Source: Candidatus Bipolaricaulota bacterium (GTDB taxonomy: Bacteria > Bipolaricaulota > Bipolaricaulia > RBG-16-55-9). Taken from it: 19,378 nucleotides of DNA. Shown here piece after piece: positions 1 through 7,009 of this stretch. How positions within the stretch are numbered: position 1 is the first letter of the stretch; the number at the start of each line of letters is the position of its first letter. The stretch is from positions 1 through 19,378 of the forward strand of contig JALUUA010000020.1 of the NCBI GenBank assembly GCA_027021605.1. Reading direction: 5' to 3'. Made by a program: the position numbers and the translations under genes. The notes below the pieces were generated by a model. The model saw only the letters and a list, made by a program, of their open reading frames with translations. It had not been told where the DNA came from and did no database searches.

Positions 1-1
1 C

Positions 2-598
2 TCCCTGCAGGAGAACTTCGGCAACGCGGTGCACACGGCGTTCGCGGCCGACGTGCGGGCCAAGAAGGTGCTGGTCACGGGCTGCGGCCCCGTGGGGCTG
101 ATGGCCATCGCCGTCGCCAAGGCCCTGGGGGCGCGGGCCGTCTACGCCACGGACGTCCAGCCGTACCGTCTGGAGCTGGCCCGGCGCATGGGGGCCGACC
201 TCGCCCTCAACGCCCGCGAGGTCGACGTCGTCCGAGCGCTGCGGGAGGCGACGGAGGGCGAGGAGGTGGACGTGCTGCTGGAGATGAGCGGCGCGCCGGA
301 GGCGCTGCGCCAGGGGCTCGAGCTCGTCAAGCCCGGCGGCGAGGTCGCCCTGCTCGGGCTGCACGGGCGGCCCATCCAGCTCGACGTGGACAACCTCATC
401 GTGTTCAAGGGGCTGACGGTCCGCGGGGTCATCGGGCGACGGCTCTGGGAGACGTGGTACCAAGCGCGGGGGCTGCTGCGCTCCGGGGCCGTGGACCTGC
501 GCCCGATCGTCACCCATCGCTTCCCCCTAGATGAGTTCGAGCGGGCCTTCGAGCTGATGGCCTCCGGGGAGTGCGGCAAGGTCGTGCTCGTGCCCTAG
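2..598 (+). CDS. tdh: L-threonine 3-dehydrogenase, C-terminal part (5' end outside window)
   Basis: Zinc-dependent medium-chain dehydrogenase that oxidises L-threonine to 2-amino-3-ketobutyrate with NAD+ in cytosolic threonine breakdown. The reading frame is open from base 2, where it already encodes the conserved FGNAVHTAF stretch, so the gene starts upstream and only the last 198 or so residues are seen. The NAD-binding Rossmann motif is VTGCGPVGLMA, followed by an acidic residue (ATDVQ) that favours NAD+. The C-terminal part (LLEMSGAPEA, GRRLWETWYQ, PIVTHRFPLDEFERAF) matches TDH better than generic alcohol dehydrogenases; the R-L-W-x-T-W stretch is typical of TDH. The zinc-binding N-terminal domain is outside the window. 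The stop lies 14 bases before nrdJ, so co-transcription with nrdJ is likely. A related sorbitol or other polyol dehydrogenase is the main alternative. Confidence 0.85.
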   Translation, partial: SLQENFGNAVHTAFAADVRAKKVLVTGCGPVGLMAIAVAKALGARAVYATDVQPYRLELARRMGADLALNAREVDVVRALREATEGEEVDVLLEMSGAPEALRQGLELVKPGGEVALLGLHGRPIQLDVDNLIVFKGLTVRGVIGRRLWETWYQARGLLRSGAVDLRPIVTHRFPLDEFERAFELMASGECGKVVLVP

Positions 599-612
599 CG
601 GGGGGATGGACA

Positions 613-3600
613 ATGGCCGAGCTGAAGCTCTCGGAGAACGCGCGGCGGGTGCTGGAGGCCCGTTATCTGCGGCGGAACGAGAGGCGGGAGATCATCGAGA
701 CGCCGGAGGAGCTGTTCGCGCGGGTGGCCCGCGCCGTGGCCGAGGCCGAGCTGCTCCTGGGGAGCGCCCGCCGAGCAAAAGAGTGGGAGGAGCGCTTCTA
801 CGAGCTGTTGACGTCTCTGGATTTTCTGCCCAACAGCCCGACGCTCATGAACGCGGGGACGCCGCTGGGGCAGCTCAGCGCCTGCTTCGAGCCCGAACAG
901 CTCATCCAGACCGTGGAGGGGCCAAAGCGCATCTGCGACGTCAGGGTGGGCGATCGGGTGCTCACCCACCGGGGGCGGGCCCGGCCCGTCGTGCAGACGT
1001 TCCGACGGCGGGCGGATCGCCTGCTTGAGATCTCAGTCCACAAGCTCCCGAAGGGGACGCTGCGGGTCACCCCCGAGCACCCGGTGCTGGCCCTCCGTCG
1101 GGAGGAGCTGGCGGAGGAGGCCGAGCCGCGGCCGCGCTGGCTCCCTGCCGGAGCGCTGCGCGAGAGGGACTACGTGGCCCTCACGTGGGATCGCAAGGCG
1201 CACCAGGACAAGAGCGAGCTGCGGGCTACCGAGATCTTGAGGGAGGTCCTTGACGACGAGCTGGAGGTGCTCGACGGCCGCGTGTACAAGCGTAACCGGG
1301 ACGTCCGCGTGTACGCGCGCCGGGACGGCTCGCTGGCCGTTCAGCTTCGGCAGCGCTCCGGGCGGCTCTCTAAACAGATCAAGCCCATTCGGGAGCGCAT
1401 CCCCATCGACGGGGAGCTGATGCGACTGTTTGGTTACTACCTCAGTGAAGGGAGCTGCAGCGACACCTGCGTGCGCTTCACCTTCGGACCCGACGAGGAG
1501 CACTACGCTCGGGACGTCATCGGGCTGATGGAGCGCAAGTTCGGGGTCTCCGCCCACGTCGAGCGCCAGACAGCCCGGGGCGAGCACCGCTGGCTGACGG
1601 TGCGCTTTCACTCAAAGCTGCTGGCAGCCTTCTTCCGCGCCGTGCTGGGAGCGGGCTTCCGGGGGAAGCGCCTCCCAGGGTGGGTGCTGCGCCTGCCCGC
1701 TGAGCTGCAGCGCGAGCTGCTCATCGGGCTCTTCCGCGGCGACGGCTGCATCTTCCCCAACGGCCACAACGTGAACGTCAAGCTTGTGCTCTCGAACCTC
1801 GCGCTCATCCACGCGGCGCAGACCCTGCTGTTGCGCCAAGGGCTGGTCCCCACCCTGCGGGTGGAGAGCCGCCCCAAGGGGGCTACGGCACAGCCGTTCG
1901 GCGTGTACATCAGCGGCGTTAAGGCCGTCGCGTTGGCGCGGGCGATCGCCGGGCGTCCCTACGAGCACAACGGCCTCGAGTGGAAGCGCTATCGCGTCTT
2001 GAACGACGGGACGGTGCTCCTCCCCATCACCCGCATCGAGGAGCGCGCCTACGGCGATGAGGTCTTCAACCTGGAGGTCGCCGAGGACCACAGCTACGCG
2101 GCGAACTTCGTGGCCGTGCACAACTGCTTCGTCGTCCCCGTTGAGGACACGATGGAAGGCATCTTCGAGGCCGTAAAGAGCATGGCGCTCATCCAGCGGA
2201 CGGGCGGCGGGACGGGCTTCTCGTTCTCCCGGCTGCGGCCGAAGGGCGACGTGGTCGCCTCCACGGGCGGGGAGGCGTCGGGCCCCGTCTCGTTCATGAA
2301 GATCTTCGACTGCGCCACGGAGCACATCAAGCAGGGGGGCAAGCGCCGCGGGGCCAACATGGGCGTCCTGCGGGTTGACCACCCCGACATCCTCGAGTTC
2401 ATTACAGCCAAGCTCGACGAGAGGACGCTGCAGAACTTCAACATCTCCGTGGGCGCGACGGACGCCTTCATGGAGGCCGTAAAGCGCGACCGGCGCTACG
2501 AGCTGATCCACCCGCGGACGGGGAAGGCCGTAAGGACATTAAGGGCCAAGCAGGTCTTCGACGCGATCTGCGAGGCGGCCTGGCGGACGGGCGACCCCGG
2601 CCTGCTCTTCCTCGACACGATCAATAAGGCCAACCCGACGCCGCACATCGGCGCGATCGAAGCCACGAACCCGTGCGTCACGGGCGACACGTGGGTGCTC
2701 ACGGCGGAGGGACCGCGCCAGGTGCGGGAGCTGGTGGGGCGGCCCTTCGTGGCCGTGGTGAACGGGCGGGAGCATCGAGCTTCGGGCTTTTGGAAGACGG
2801 GGGAGCGCCCCGTCCTTCGGGTGGAGACGGACCGCGGCTTCTGCGTGCGGCTCACGGCCGAGCACCGCGTGCTGGTCGAGCGGGAGCGGACCCGATACCG
2901 CAGGCGAGTGGAGTGGGTGCCCGCTCAAGAACTGAAGCCGGGCGACCGCCTCGTGCTGCACGACCATCGCGGCTACGCCTGGGGAGGCCCTGGGACGTTT
3001 GAGGAAGGCTGGCTCCTGGGCCAGATGGTCGGCGACGGGGGCTACAACCCCGACAAGTACTCGGGCTACGTCTGCTTCTGGGGCGAGCACAAGGAGGCCA
3101 TGGCCCGGCGGGCCGCCGAGCGGATTCGGGCGCTGCCCTATCGGGTGCGCGCCGACTTCGTGGGCTTAAAGCCCCAATCCAAGGGCACAGCCCTGCGGGT
3201 CGCGGCCCGCGCCCTCGACCGCCTGGCCGAGGGGAAGCTCGAGCCCGGGACCAAAGCCCTCCGGCCCGAGCTGGAGCGCCTGAGCAGCGAGTTCTACCGG
3301 GGGTTCCTGCAGGGGCTCTTCGACGCCGACGGCAGCGTCCAGGGGACGCCCCAGAAGGGGCTCAGCGTCCGGCTCACCCAGCGCGACCTAGACCGCTTGC
3401 GGGTGGTGCAGCGGATGCTCGCCCGCCTGGGGATCGTCTCCACGATCTACACGAACCGCAAGCCGCCGGAGCTGAAGCCGTTGCCCGACGGGCACGGCGG
3501 CGAGCGGCTTTATCCCACCCGGGGCTTCCACGAGCTGGTCATCTCGCGGGACAACGTGGCGGAGTTCGCCCGCCGGGTGGGCTTCTCCGACCCCGCGAAG

Positions 3601-4728
3601 CGCCAAGCCCTGGATCGCGCCTTGCGCTCTCTGAAGCGAAAGCCCTATCGGGAGCGCTTTACGGCCCGCGTGACGGCCGTCGTCCCGGAGGGGGTGGAGC
3701 CCGTCTACGACTGCGCCGTCGAGGGGGTGAACGCCTTCGACGCCAACGGCCTCGTCGTCCACAACTGCGGCGAGCTCCCGCTGCTCCCCTGGGAAGCCTG
3801 CAATCTGGGCTCTATTAACTTGGCTCACATGCTCAAGGAGCGCGACGGGCGCGTCGAGCTGGACGAGGAGAGGCTCAGAAGGACGATTCGGGTCGCCGTC
3901 CGCTTCCTCGACGACGTGGTCGAGGTGAACAAGCTGCCGCTCCCCGAGATCGAGCAGATGGTCCGCGGGAACCGAAAGATCGGGCTCGGGGTGATGGGCT
4001 TCGCCGAGCTGCTGATCCGCCTGGGGGTGCCCTACGACTCCGAGGAGGCCGCCCGGGTCGCGGAGCGGATCGCCCGAATTCTCGACGAGGAGTCGCTCCG
4101 GGCGTCTCAGGAGCTGGCCGAGGAGCGGGGGGCCTTCCCCTTCTGGAAGGGGAGCGTGTATGAGGCCAAGGGGCTCAAGGTGCGGAACGCCACCCGGCTG
4201 GCGATCGCGCCCACGGGGACGATCAGCATCATCGCGGGGACGAGCGCCAGCATCGAGCCGCTGTTCGCGCTGGCCTACAGGCGCACGGGGGTGCTGGGGG
4301 GCCAGACCCTCTACGAGGTCAACCCGCTGCTCGTCGAATACCTGGAGCGGCACGGCTTGGACGCCCACAAGATCGTCGAGCGGGTGATGGAGACGGGGAC
4401 GCTCAAGGGCGTCCCGGAGGTGCCCGAGGCGCTGAAGCGCCTGTTCGTGACGGCGCTGGAGATCCCGCCGGAGAAGCACCTGGCCATCCAAGCCGCGTTC
4501 CAGAGGCACGTGGACAACTCCGTCTCGAAGACGATCAACCTCCCCCAGGAGGCCACGGTGGAGGACGTCCGCAACGCCTACGGGCGGGCCTGGGAGCTGG
4601 GCTTAAAGGGGATCACGATCTACCGCTACGGGAGCAAGGCGCAGCAGGTGCTGGAGCTGGGCGCGGACGAGGAGGCCCACCACTACGAGCACGCCAGCAA
4701 GTGCGACCCGGAGGAGTGCCGGATTTAA
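613..4728 (+). CDS. nrdJ: Adenosylcobalamin-dependent (class II) ribonucleotide reductase precursor with two inteins
   Basis: Reduces ribonucleotides to deoxyribonucleotides for DNA synthesis, using adenosylcobalamin as radical source and so working with or without oxygen. The precursor is 1371 residues; removing inteins of 414 and 364 leaves a 593-residue enzyme, normal for the short class II family. The start is ATG 613, with GGGGGG seven bases or so upstream; an in-frame GTG at 571 would overlap tdh. In spliced numbering I see redox Cys91 (LSACF), the radical site Asn272-x-Cys274-x-Glu276 (NPCGE), partner Cys285 (EACNLGSINL), the PTGTISIIAGTS loop, DNSVSKTINLP, and a C-terminal Cys586-x4-Cys591 that probably regenerates the active site. 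The spacing between the three active-site cysteines agrees with Thermotoga-type NrdJ. No cobalamin riboswitch fits in the 14 bases after tdh. The stop is one base from the convergent acuB-like stop. Confidence 0.95.
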   Translation: MAELKLSENARRVLEARYLRRNERREIIETPEELFARVARAVAEAELLLGSARRAKEWEERFYELLTSLDFLPNSPTLMNAGTPLGQLSACFEPEQLIQTVEGPKRICDVRVGDRVLTHRGRARPVVQTFRRRADRLLEISVHKLPKGTLRVTPEHPVLALRREELAEEAEPRPRWLPAGALRERDYVALTWDRKAHQDKSELRATEILREVLDDELEVLDGRVYKRNRDVRVYARRDGSLAVQLRQRSGRLSKQIKPIRERIPIDGELMRLFGYYLSEGSCSDTCVRFTFGPDEEHYARDVIGLMERKFGVSAHVERQTARGEHRWLTVRFHSKLLAAFFRAVLGAGFRGKRLPGWVLRLPAELQRELLIGLFRGDGCIFPNGHNVNVKLVLSNLALIHAAQTLLLRQGLVPTLRVESRPKGATAQPFGVYISGVKAVALARAIAGRPYEHNGLEWKRYRVLNDGTVLLPITRIEERAYGDEVFNLEVAEDHSYAANFVAVHNCFVVPVEDTMEGIFEAVKSMALIQRTGGGTGFSFSRLRPKGDVVASTGGEASGPVSFMKIFDCATEHIKQGGKRRGANMGVLRVDHPDILEFITAKLDERTLQNFNISVGATDAFMEAVKRDRRYELIHPRTGKAVRTLRAKQVFDAICEAAWRTGDPGLLFLDTINKANPTPHIGAIEATNPCVTGDTWVLTAEGPRQVRELVGRPFVAVVNGREHRASGFWKTGERPVLRVETDRGFCVRLTAEHRVLVERERTRYRRRVEWVPAQELKPGDRLVLHDHRGYAWGGPGTFEEGWLLGQMVGDGGYNPDKYSGYVCFWGEHKEAMARRAAERIRALPYRVRADFVGLKPQSKGTALRVAARALDRLAEGKLEPGTKALRPELERLSSEFYRGFLQGLFDADGSVQGTPQKGLSVRLTQRDLDRLRVVQRMLARLGIVSTIYTNRKPPELKPLPDGHGGERLYPTRGFHELVISRDNVAEFARRVGFSDPAKRQALDRALRSLKRKPYRERFTARVTAVVPEGVEPVYDCAVEGVNAFDANGLVVHNCGELPLLPWEACNLGSINLAHMLKERDGRVELDEERLRRTIRVAVRFLDDVVEVNKLPLPEIEQMVRGNRKIGLGVMGFAELLIRLGVPYDSEEAARVAERIARILDEESLRASQELAEERGAFPFWKGSVYEAKGLKVRNATRLAIAPTGTISIIAGTSASIEPLFALAYRRTGVLGGQTLYEVNPLLVEYLERHGLDAHKIVERVMETGTLKGVPEVPEALKRLFVTALEIPPEKHLAIQAAFQRHVDNSVSKTINLPQEATVEDVRNAYGRAWELGLKGITIYRYGSKAQQVLELGADEEAHHYEHASKCDPEECRI
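883..2124 (+). mobile_element. Intein 1 of NrdJ, with LAGLIDADG homing endonuclease
   Basis: A 414-residue in-frame intein (precursor residues 91-504). It begins with Cys1 (CFEPEQLI) and ends in VAVHN, with Cys as the first C-extein residue, so joining restores LSA-CFVVPVEDTMEGIF. Splicing blocks visible are VTPEHPVLAL (block B, T-x-x-H) and VFNLEVAEDHSYAANFVAVHN split across blocks F and G, with penultimate His and terminal Asn. Two dodecapeptide endonuclease motifs are present, LFGYYLSEG at 1426-1452 and LIGLFRGDG at 1720-1746, both with their acidic residue, so the nuclease looks intact. The +1 cysteine is the first redox-active cysteine of the reductase. Confidence 0.95.
2674..3765 (+). 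mobile_element. Intein 2 of NrdJ, with LAGLIDADG homing endonuclease
   Basis: A 364-residue in-frame intein that starts CVTGDTWVLTAEGP and ends GLVVHN before Cys+1. Joining its flanks gives ATNP-CGELPLLPWEACNLGSINL, the canonical radical-site segment. Block B is RLTAEHRVLV (T-x-x-H) and block F is VYDCAVEGVNAFDANG. The endonuclease motifs are LLGQMVGDG at 3013-3039 and LQGLFDADG at 3307-3333, both with Asp. Its sequence differs clearly from intein 1, so it is a separate acquisition and not a tandem copy. The +1 residue is the thiyl-radical cysteine itself. Confidence 0.95.
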
Positions 4729-4729
4729 G

Positions 4730-5386
4730 CTATGTCGTCCGCGCGTCGAGGACCTTGATGCCCTTGTTCTTCAGCTCCTTGACGATGGGGCGCCAGTCGT
4801 ACAAATCCATCCGCAGCACCACGACGTTCCGGTCCTCCGAGGTGCGGCATTCCTCGCAGGTCACGATGCTTAAGACGTTCGCGTCGTGGGCCTTGAGAAC
4901 CTCCAGGGCCTCCAACAGGGCCCCGGGTCGGTCCTCCAGCTCGAGGGTCAGGCGCGTCCCGTCCCGGCGCACCCCCAAAAGCTCGATGAAGATGTCGAAG
5001 ATGTCCGACTCGGTGATGATCCCCACCAGCTTGTCCGTGTCCTCAACCACGGGGAGGCCGCCGACCTTGTTCTTGCGCATGAGGTGGGCCGCCTGCTCGA
5101 TCGGCTCATCGGGGGAGACGGTGATCAGCTCGTCCAGCGGGGTCATGATCTCCTCCACGGTGATCCGGGCCAGGAGGTAGTTGAGCTCCCAGATGCTCAG
5201 GGAGGTGGCCCCGGACGGCCCGGCCTCCTGGATGTCCCCTTGGGTTACGATGCCGACGAGCTTCCCGTTCTTCAGGACGGGGAGCCGCCGGACCATGTGC
5301 TGCTTCATGATGTCCCGGGCCTCCATGATGGGCACGTCGGGAGAGACGGTGACCACGTCCTTCGTCATCCACATGCGCACGAACAT
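4730..5386 (-). CDS. CBS-CBS-ACT domain protein, AcuB-like
   Basis: A 218-residue cytosolic protein with two CBS motifs (VRRLPVLKNGKLVGIVTQGD, about residues 32-51, and a GGLPVVEDTDKLVGIITESD segment, about 93-112) and a C-terminal ACT domain from about residue 143 (LTLELEDRPGALLEALEVL). This layout and length match AcuB of Bacillus, where AcuB is linked to acetoin use. CBS pairs usually bind adenosyl nucleotides and ACT domains bind amino acids, so a ligand-sensing role is likely, but the partner is unknown. The start is ATG 5386. A strong AAGGAGG lies 14 bases upstream, farther than usual, but there is no in-frame start between. A candidate promoter lies at 5460-5489. The stop is separated by one base from the nrdJ stop. 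There are no acu genes beside it, so I give no gene symbol. Confidence 0.8.
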   Translation of the reverse strand: MFVRMWMTKDVVTVSPDVPIMEARDIMKQHMVRRLPVLKNGKLVGIVTQGDIQEAGPSGATSLSIWELNYLLARITVEEIMTPLDELITVSPDEPIEQAAHLMRKNKVGGLPVVEDTDKLVGIITESDIFDIFIELLGVRRDGTRLTLELEDRPGALLEALEVLKAHDANVLSIVTCEECRTSEDRNVVVLRMDLYDWRPIVKELKNKGIKVLDARTT

Positions 5387-5459
5387 CTCGCTGGATCGGC
5401 CTCCTTCCGCTCGGATTCTCTCCGCCTGGGCTTCCGGTCTGCCCCGCCGGCTCCGGAGG

Positions 5460-5489
5460 ATTGTAATCGATGGGGATTTGCCCCCGCAA
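5460..5489 (-). promoter_or_regulatory. Candidate promoter for the AcuB-like gene
   Basis: Reading the minus strand, TTGCGG (5489-5484), an 18-base spacer, then TACAAT (5465-5460). The -10 box matches the sigma70 consensus at five of six positions; the -35 box matches at three of six. The predicted transcript starts near 5453, giving a leader of about 67 bases. The -35 box and spacer lie inside the inverted repeat at 5469-5500. Confidence 0.45.
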
Positions 5490-5500
5490 TGATCCCCATC
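5469..5500 (-). terminator. Inverted repeat after ctaM: weak terminator or operator
   Basis: GATGGGGAT (5469-5477) pairs perfectly with ATCCCCATC (5492-5500), and TTGC/GCAA inside extends the stem with a two-base bulge and a CCCC loop. It begins within the ctaM stop codon, where a terminator would sit. No T-run follows on the minus strand. It also covers the -35 box of the next gene, so it could be an operator instead. Confidence 0.4.
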
Positions 5501-5933
5501 AGCGACCCGAGAACGGGATCCCGTAGAGGAACGCGTAGACGATCCAGCCCGTGATCACGACGTAGAGCCACACAGGGAGCGTGACCCGGGCGAGGCGCTT
5601 GTGGCCGGAGAACTCCCCGCGGAGGGCCCGTCGCAGGGTCAGCAGCACCAGGGGGACGATCCCCACCGCCAGGGCCATGTGGGAGAGGAGAATCCCCAAG
5701 TACAGGGTCCGCACCCACCCCTCCCCCTCGAAGGGCTTGGACCCCAGCAGCGCCCAGCGGATCCCATAGACGACGAGGAAGAGCCCGGCAAAGCCCGTGG
5801 CCGTGAGCATCGAGCGCTTGTGGTACGCCACGTTTCCCCGTTTGATGAAGTAGAACCCCACGAGCAGGGCGATCCCGCTGACCCCGATGATCGCCGTGTT
5901 GAGAAGCGGAAGCCACCGCTCCATCGCCTCCAC
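5499..5933 (-). CDS. ctaM: DUF420 membrane protein, CtaM-like cytochrome oxidase assembly factor
   Basis: A 144-residue protein with four predicted membrane helices (about residues 8-28, 42-62, 78-100 and 118-138) and histidines at membrane edges (AYHKRSM, LLSHMALAVGIVPLVL). This is the DUF420 pattern (YozB/CtaM), known in Firmicutes to be needed for activity of a heme A-containing oxidase. The start is GTG 5933, three bases after the ctaB stop, with a GGGGGGGA stretch ahead; an in-frame ATG at 5924 is the alternative, but its upstream GGAGG is too close. Coupling to ctaB supports a role in maturing the aa3 oxidase encoded downstream at 8954-13309. The family is clear; the exact step it performs is not known here. 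Confidence 0.8.
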   Translation of the reverse strand: MEAMERWLPLLNTAIIGVSGIALLVGFYFIKRGNVAYHKRSMLTATGFAGLFLVVYGIRWALLGSKPFEGEGWVRTLYLGILLSHMALAVGIVPLVLLTLRRALRGEFSGHKRLARVTLPVWLYVVITGWIVYAFLYGIPFSGR

Positions 5934-5936
5934 CGC

Positions 5937-6890
5937 CTATCCCCCCCCGCCGCCCGCGCCCCCGGCCCGGACGCTGAGGAACATCGCCAGGGAGAGGGCC
6001 GGAAGGTAGACCAGGGAGAACAGAAACACCGAGCGGGCGAGCCGCTCGCGCGCCGGGCCCGAGGGAAGCCGCAGGCCCCTTACGGCGAGGAGGAGAAATC
6101 CGAGCCCGAGGAGCAGCGCTACGACCGGGTACGGCCCCCCGACGAGCCCCAGCGGGTACAGCAGCAGCGACACGGGGATGAGGGCCCCGGTGTGCAGCAC
6201 GACCTGCCGCCAGGTAGGGTCCTCGCCCGCGACGATGGGCAGGAGCGGAAGGCCCGCGCGGGCGTACTCCTCGCGCTTGTAGAGGGCCAGGGCCCAGAAG
6301 TGCGGGATTTGCCACAGGAAGAGGATCCCGAACAGGACCCAAGCCCCGGGGTCGAGGCGTCCCGTCACCGCGGCCCAGCCGATCATCGGGGGCAGCGCCC
6401 CCGTGACCCCGCCCACGAGGATCGCCCACGGGGTGGTGCGCTTGAGCACGGTGTAGAAGGGCACGTAGGCCAAAAGGGCCCCCACCGCAAGGGCTGCGGA
6501 GAGGGCGTTCACCCGAAGCGCCAGGGCGAGGATCGCGGAAAGACCCAAGAGGAGCCCCCAGAGGAGGGCCTCCACCGGTCGAAGGCGTCCGGCGGGAAGG
6601 GGGCGGCCCCGGGTGCGGGGCATGCGCCGATCCAGCTCCCGGTCGAGGTAGTTGTTGAGCGAAGCGGCCGCGGCGGCGGCCAAGCCCGTCCCCAGCAGGG
6701 TCCACAGCGCCACCCCCAGGGGCAGGGCGCCCCCGGAGGCGAGCCACAGGCCCGCCAGGGTGGTAAACAGCACCAGGGAGACGATGCCCGGCTTCGTCAG
6801 CGAGGCGTAATCGCTCAGAACCTGCCGGAGGGCCGCCCCCCACCCGGCGGCCTTGCCGTCGCGTTCCTCCCGGGGAATGGCCGAGGACAT
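5937..6890 (-). CDS. ctaB: Protoheme IX farnesyltransferase (heme O synthase)
   Basis: A 317-residue integral membrane prenyltransferase that adds a farnesyl group from farnesyl diphosphate to heme B, giving heme O, the substrate of CtaA. It carries the first Asp-rich motif of UbiA enzymes, N79-x3-D83-x3-D87 (NNYLDRELDRRMPRTRGRPL), the PFYTVLKRTT segment, and the loop ILFLWQIPHFWALALYKREE typical of CtaB/CyoE. Several hydrophobic helices follow in family order, and the protein ends in a short Gly-rich tail. The start is ATG 6890. A TACAAT box lies only six bases before it, so the transcript may be leaderless. It is followed by ctaM three bases later. The ctaA gene is not adjacent but about 0.9 kb away beyond hsp20, on the same strand. 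Confidence 0.93.
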   Translation of the reverse strand: MSSAIPREERDGKAAGWGAALRQVLSDYASLTKPGIVSLVLFTTLAGLWLASGGALPLGVALWTLLGTGLAAAAAASLNNYLDRELDRRMPRTRGRPLPAGRLRPVEALLWGLLLGLSAILALALRVNALSAALAVGALLAYVPFYTVLKRTTPWAILVGGVTGALPPMIGWAAVTGRLDPGAWVLFGILFLWQIPHFWALALYKREEYARAGLPLLPIVAGEDPTWRQVVLHTGALIPVSLLLYPLGLVGGPYPVVALLLGLGFLLLAVRGLRLPSGPARERLARSVFLFSLVYLPALSLAMFLSVRAGGAGGGGG

Positions 6891-6896
6891 GGGGGC

Positions 6897-6925
6897 ATTG
6901 TACCCGATCGCGGGAACCCCGTAAA
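6897..6925 (-). promoter_or_regulatory. Candidate leaderless promoter of ctaB-ctaM
   Basis: On the minus strand: TTTACG (6925-6920), 17-base spacer, TACAAT (6902-6897), then six bases to the ATG of ctaB at 6890. Initiation 6-7 bases after the -10 box would fall on the ATG, predicting an mRNA without a leader. No Shine-Dalgarno sequence lies in these six bases. The -35 box sits in a short hairpin, CCCGT-AAA-ACGGG (6918-6930). Confidence 0.5.
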
Positions 6926-6932
6926 ACGGGAG

Positions 6933-6970
6933 CCCCGCCCCGGGACCGTCCGTGCCGGGCCGGGGCGGGG
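6933..6970 (-). terminator. Strong GC hairpin after hsp20, terminator-like
   Basis: CCCCGCCCCGG (6933-6943) and CCGGGGCGGGG (6960-6970) form a perfect 11-base-pair stem with a 16-base loop. It lies 40 bases after the hsp20 stop and before the ctaB promoter. On the minus strand a TTTT follows only about eight bases after the stem, so it is not a textbook intrinsic terminator. Confidence 0.45.
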
Positions 6971-6978
6971 GTCACTCG

Positions 6979-7003
6979 CCGTGACAACCTTCCGTGACAA
7001 CCT
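6979..7003. repeat. Tandem 12-base direct repeat between hsp20 and ctaB
   Basis: CCGTGACAACCT occurs at 6979-6990 and again at 6992-7003, a perfect copy with a period of 13. A GTCAC at 6971-6975 also pairs with the GTGAC of the first copy. The repeat ends seven bases from the hsp20 stop codon and about 90-115 bases upstream of the ctaB start, a plausible place for a regulator site, but no known site is recognised. Confidence 0.6.
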
Positions 7004-7009
7004 AGGCGG

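Noticed and set aside
571..612. GTG 571 as start of nrdJ
   Set aside because: It overlaps the end of tdh and adds 14 residues unlike the family; ATG 613 has a ribosome site and gives the usual N-terminus.
599..612. Cobalamin riboswitch before nrdJ
   Set aside because: Only 14 bases separate tdh and nrdJ, too few for a riboswitch. One could exist upstream of tdh, outside the window.
883..3765. Intein segments as separate inserted genes or a frameshifted reductase
   Set aside because: The reading frame is continuous through both segments, and splice-junction residues and blocks are complete, so they are in-frame inteins.
5365..6987. 540-codon minus-strand frame over ctaB and ctaM
   Set aside because: It is low-complexity Gly/Arg/Pro translation in another frame of two well-supported membrane protein genes.
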